Position numbers and translations under genes: made by a program
Notes under the pieces: generated by a model
What the model was told of the DNA's origin: nothing
Database searches by the model: none
The model's input: only the letters and a program-made list of their open reading frames with translations
Origin: Gammaproteobacteria bacterium
GTDB lineage: Bacteria > Pseudomonadota > Gammaproteobacteria > Chromatiales > Chromatiaceae
Assembly (NCBI GenBank): GCA_006227775.1
Contig: SBFV01000119.1
Span: 1 to 7,177 of the forward strand
Direction of reading: 5' to 3'
Length of the DNA stretch: 7,177 nucleotides
Part shown: positions 6,205 through 7,177 of the stretch, one piece after another
Layout: the number at the start of each line of letters is the position of its first letter
Numbering within the stretch: the stretch's first letter is position 1

Positions 6205-6277
6205 CCTAGGCGTTGCGCCATTGGGTCGCGTGACATCCACCCGCAATCGCGAATGGCCTGGTAATGGATGCAGGACC

Positions 6278-7177
<900 letters not shown>

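Noticed and set aside
6234..6270. CATCCA / TGGATG inverted pair after ygiQ as a terminator
   Set aside because: The stem is only 6 bp around a 25-nt loop with no T-tract, which is expected by chance at this length.

Overview
The window comes from a very GC-rich bacterial chromosome whose codons mostly end in G or C. The gene content (a Bat-type VWA/BatD cluster, a YgiQ-type radical SAM protein and a two-domain polyphosphate:AMP phosphotransferase) points to a gammaproteobacterium, perhaps a purple sulfur bacterium of the Chromatiales. That placement is inference from family resemblance, with no search behind it. No rRNA, tRNA, CRISPR array, insertion sequence or phage gene is visible.

Layout. 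The left half reads rightward: the 3' end of a Bat-type VWA/TPR membrane protein (1-684), then batD (698-2962) 13 nt later, then a short ORF (2973-3152) that resembles the last part of a tandem ACT-domain protein, then paaK, phenylacetate-CoA ligase (3160-4482). The right half reads leftward: the C-terminal 299 codons of ygiQ (6278-7177, cut by the window edge), then pap, a double-PPK2 polyphosphate:AMP phosphotransferase (4663-6138). paaK and pap converge on a 180-nt gap that holds several inverted repeats. The 139-nt gap between ygiQ and pap may hold the pap promoter. No gene-free stretch exceeds 300 nt.

How the genes work together. The two Bat proteins belong to one envelope-associated system, normally encoded with a MoxR-type AAA ATPase, a DUF58 protein and a BatA VWA protein that should lie left of this window. 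Both Bat proteins carry large low-complexity regions: an acidic Glu/Pro/Gln/Gly-rich stretch ahead of the C-terminus of the VWA protein, and about 244 residues of Pro/Gly/Gln-rich sequence at the N-terminus of mature BatD, including five tandem 13-residue repeats. The paaK gene is often next to a tandem-ACT gene in other genomes. Here only a C-terminal ACT fragment remains between batD and paaK, which suggests a deletion joined an ACT-paaK pair to the end of the bat operon. The pap and ygiQ genes are metabolically unrelated to the left half.

No clearly new multi-gene system is visible. The most unusual points are the repeat-bearing BatD N-terminus, the ACT remnant, and the degenerate N-terminal half of the PPK2 duplication.
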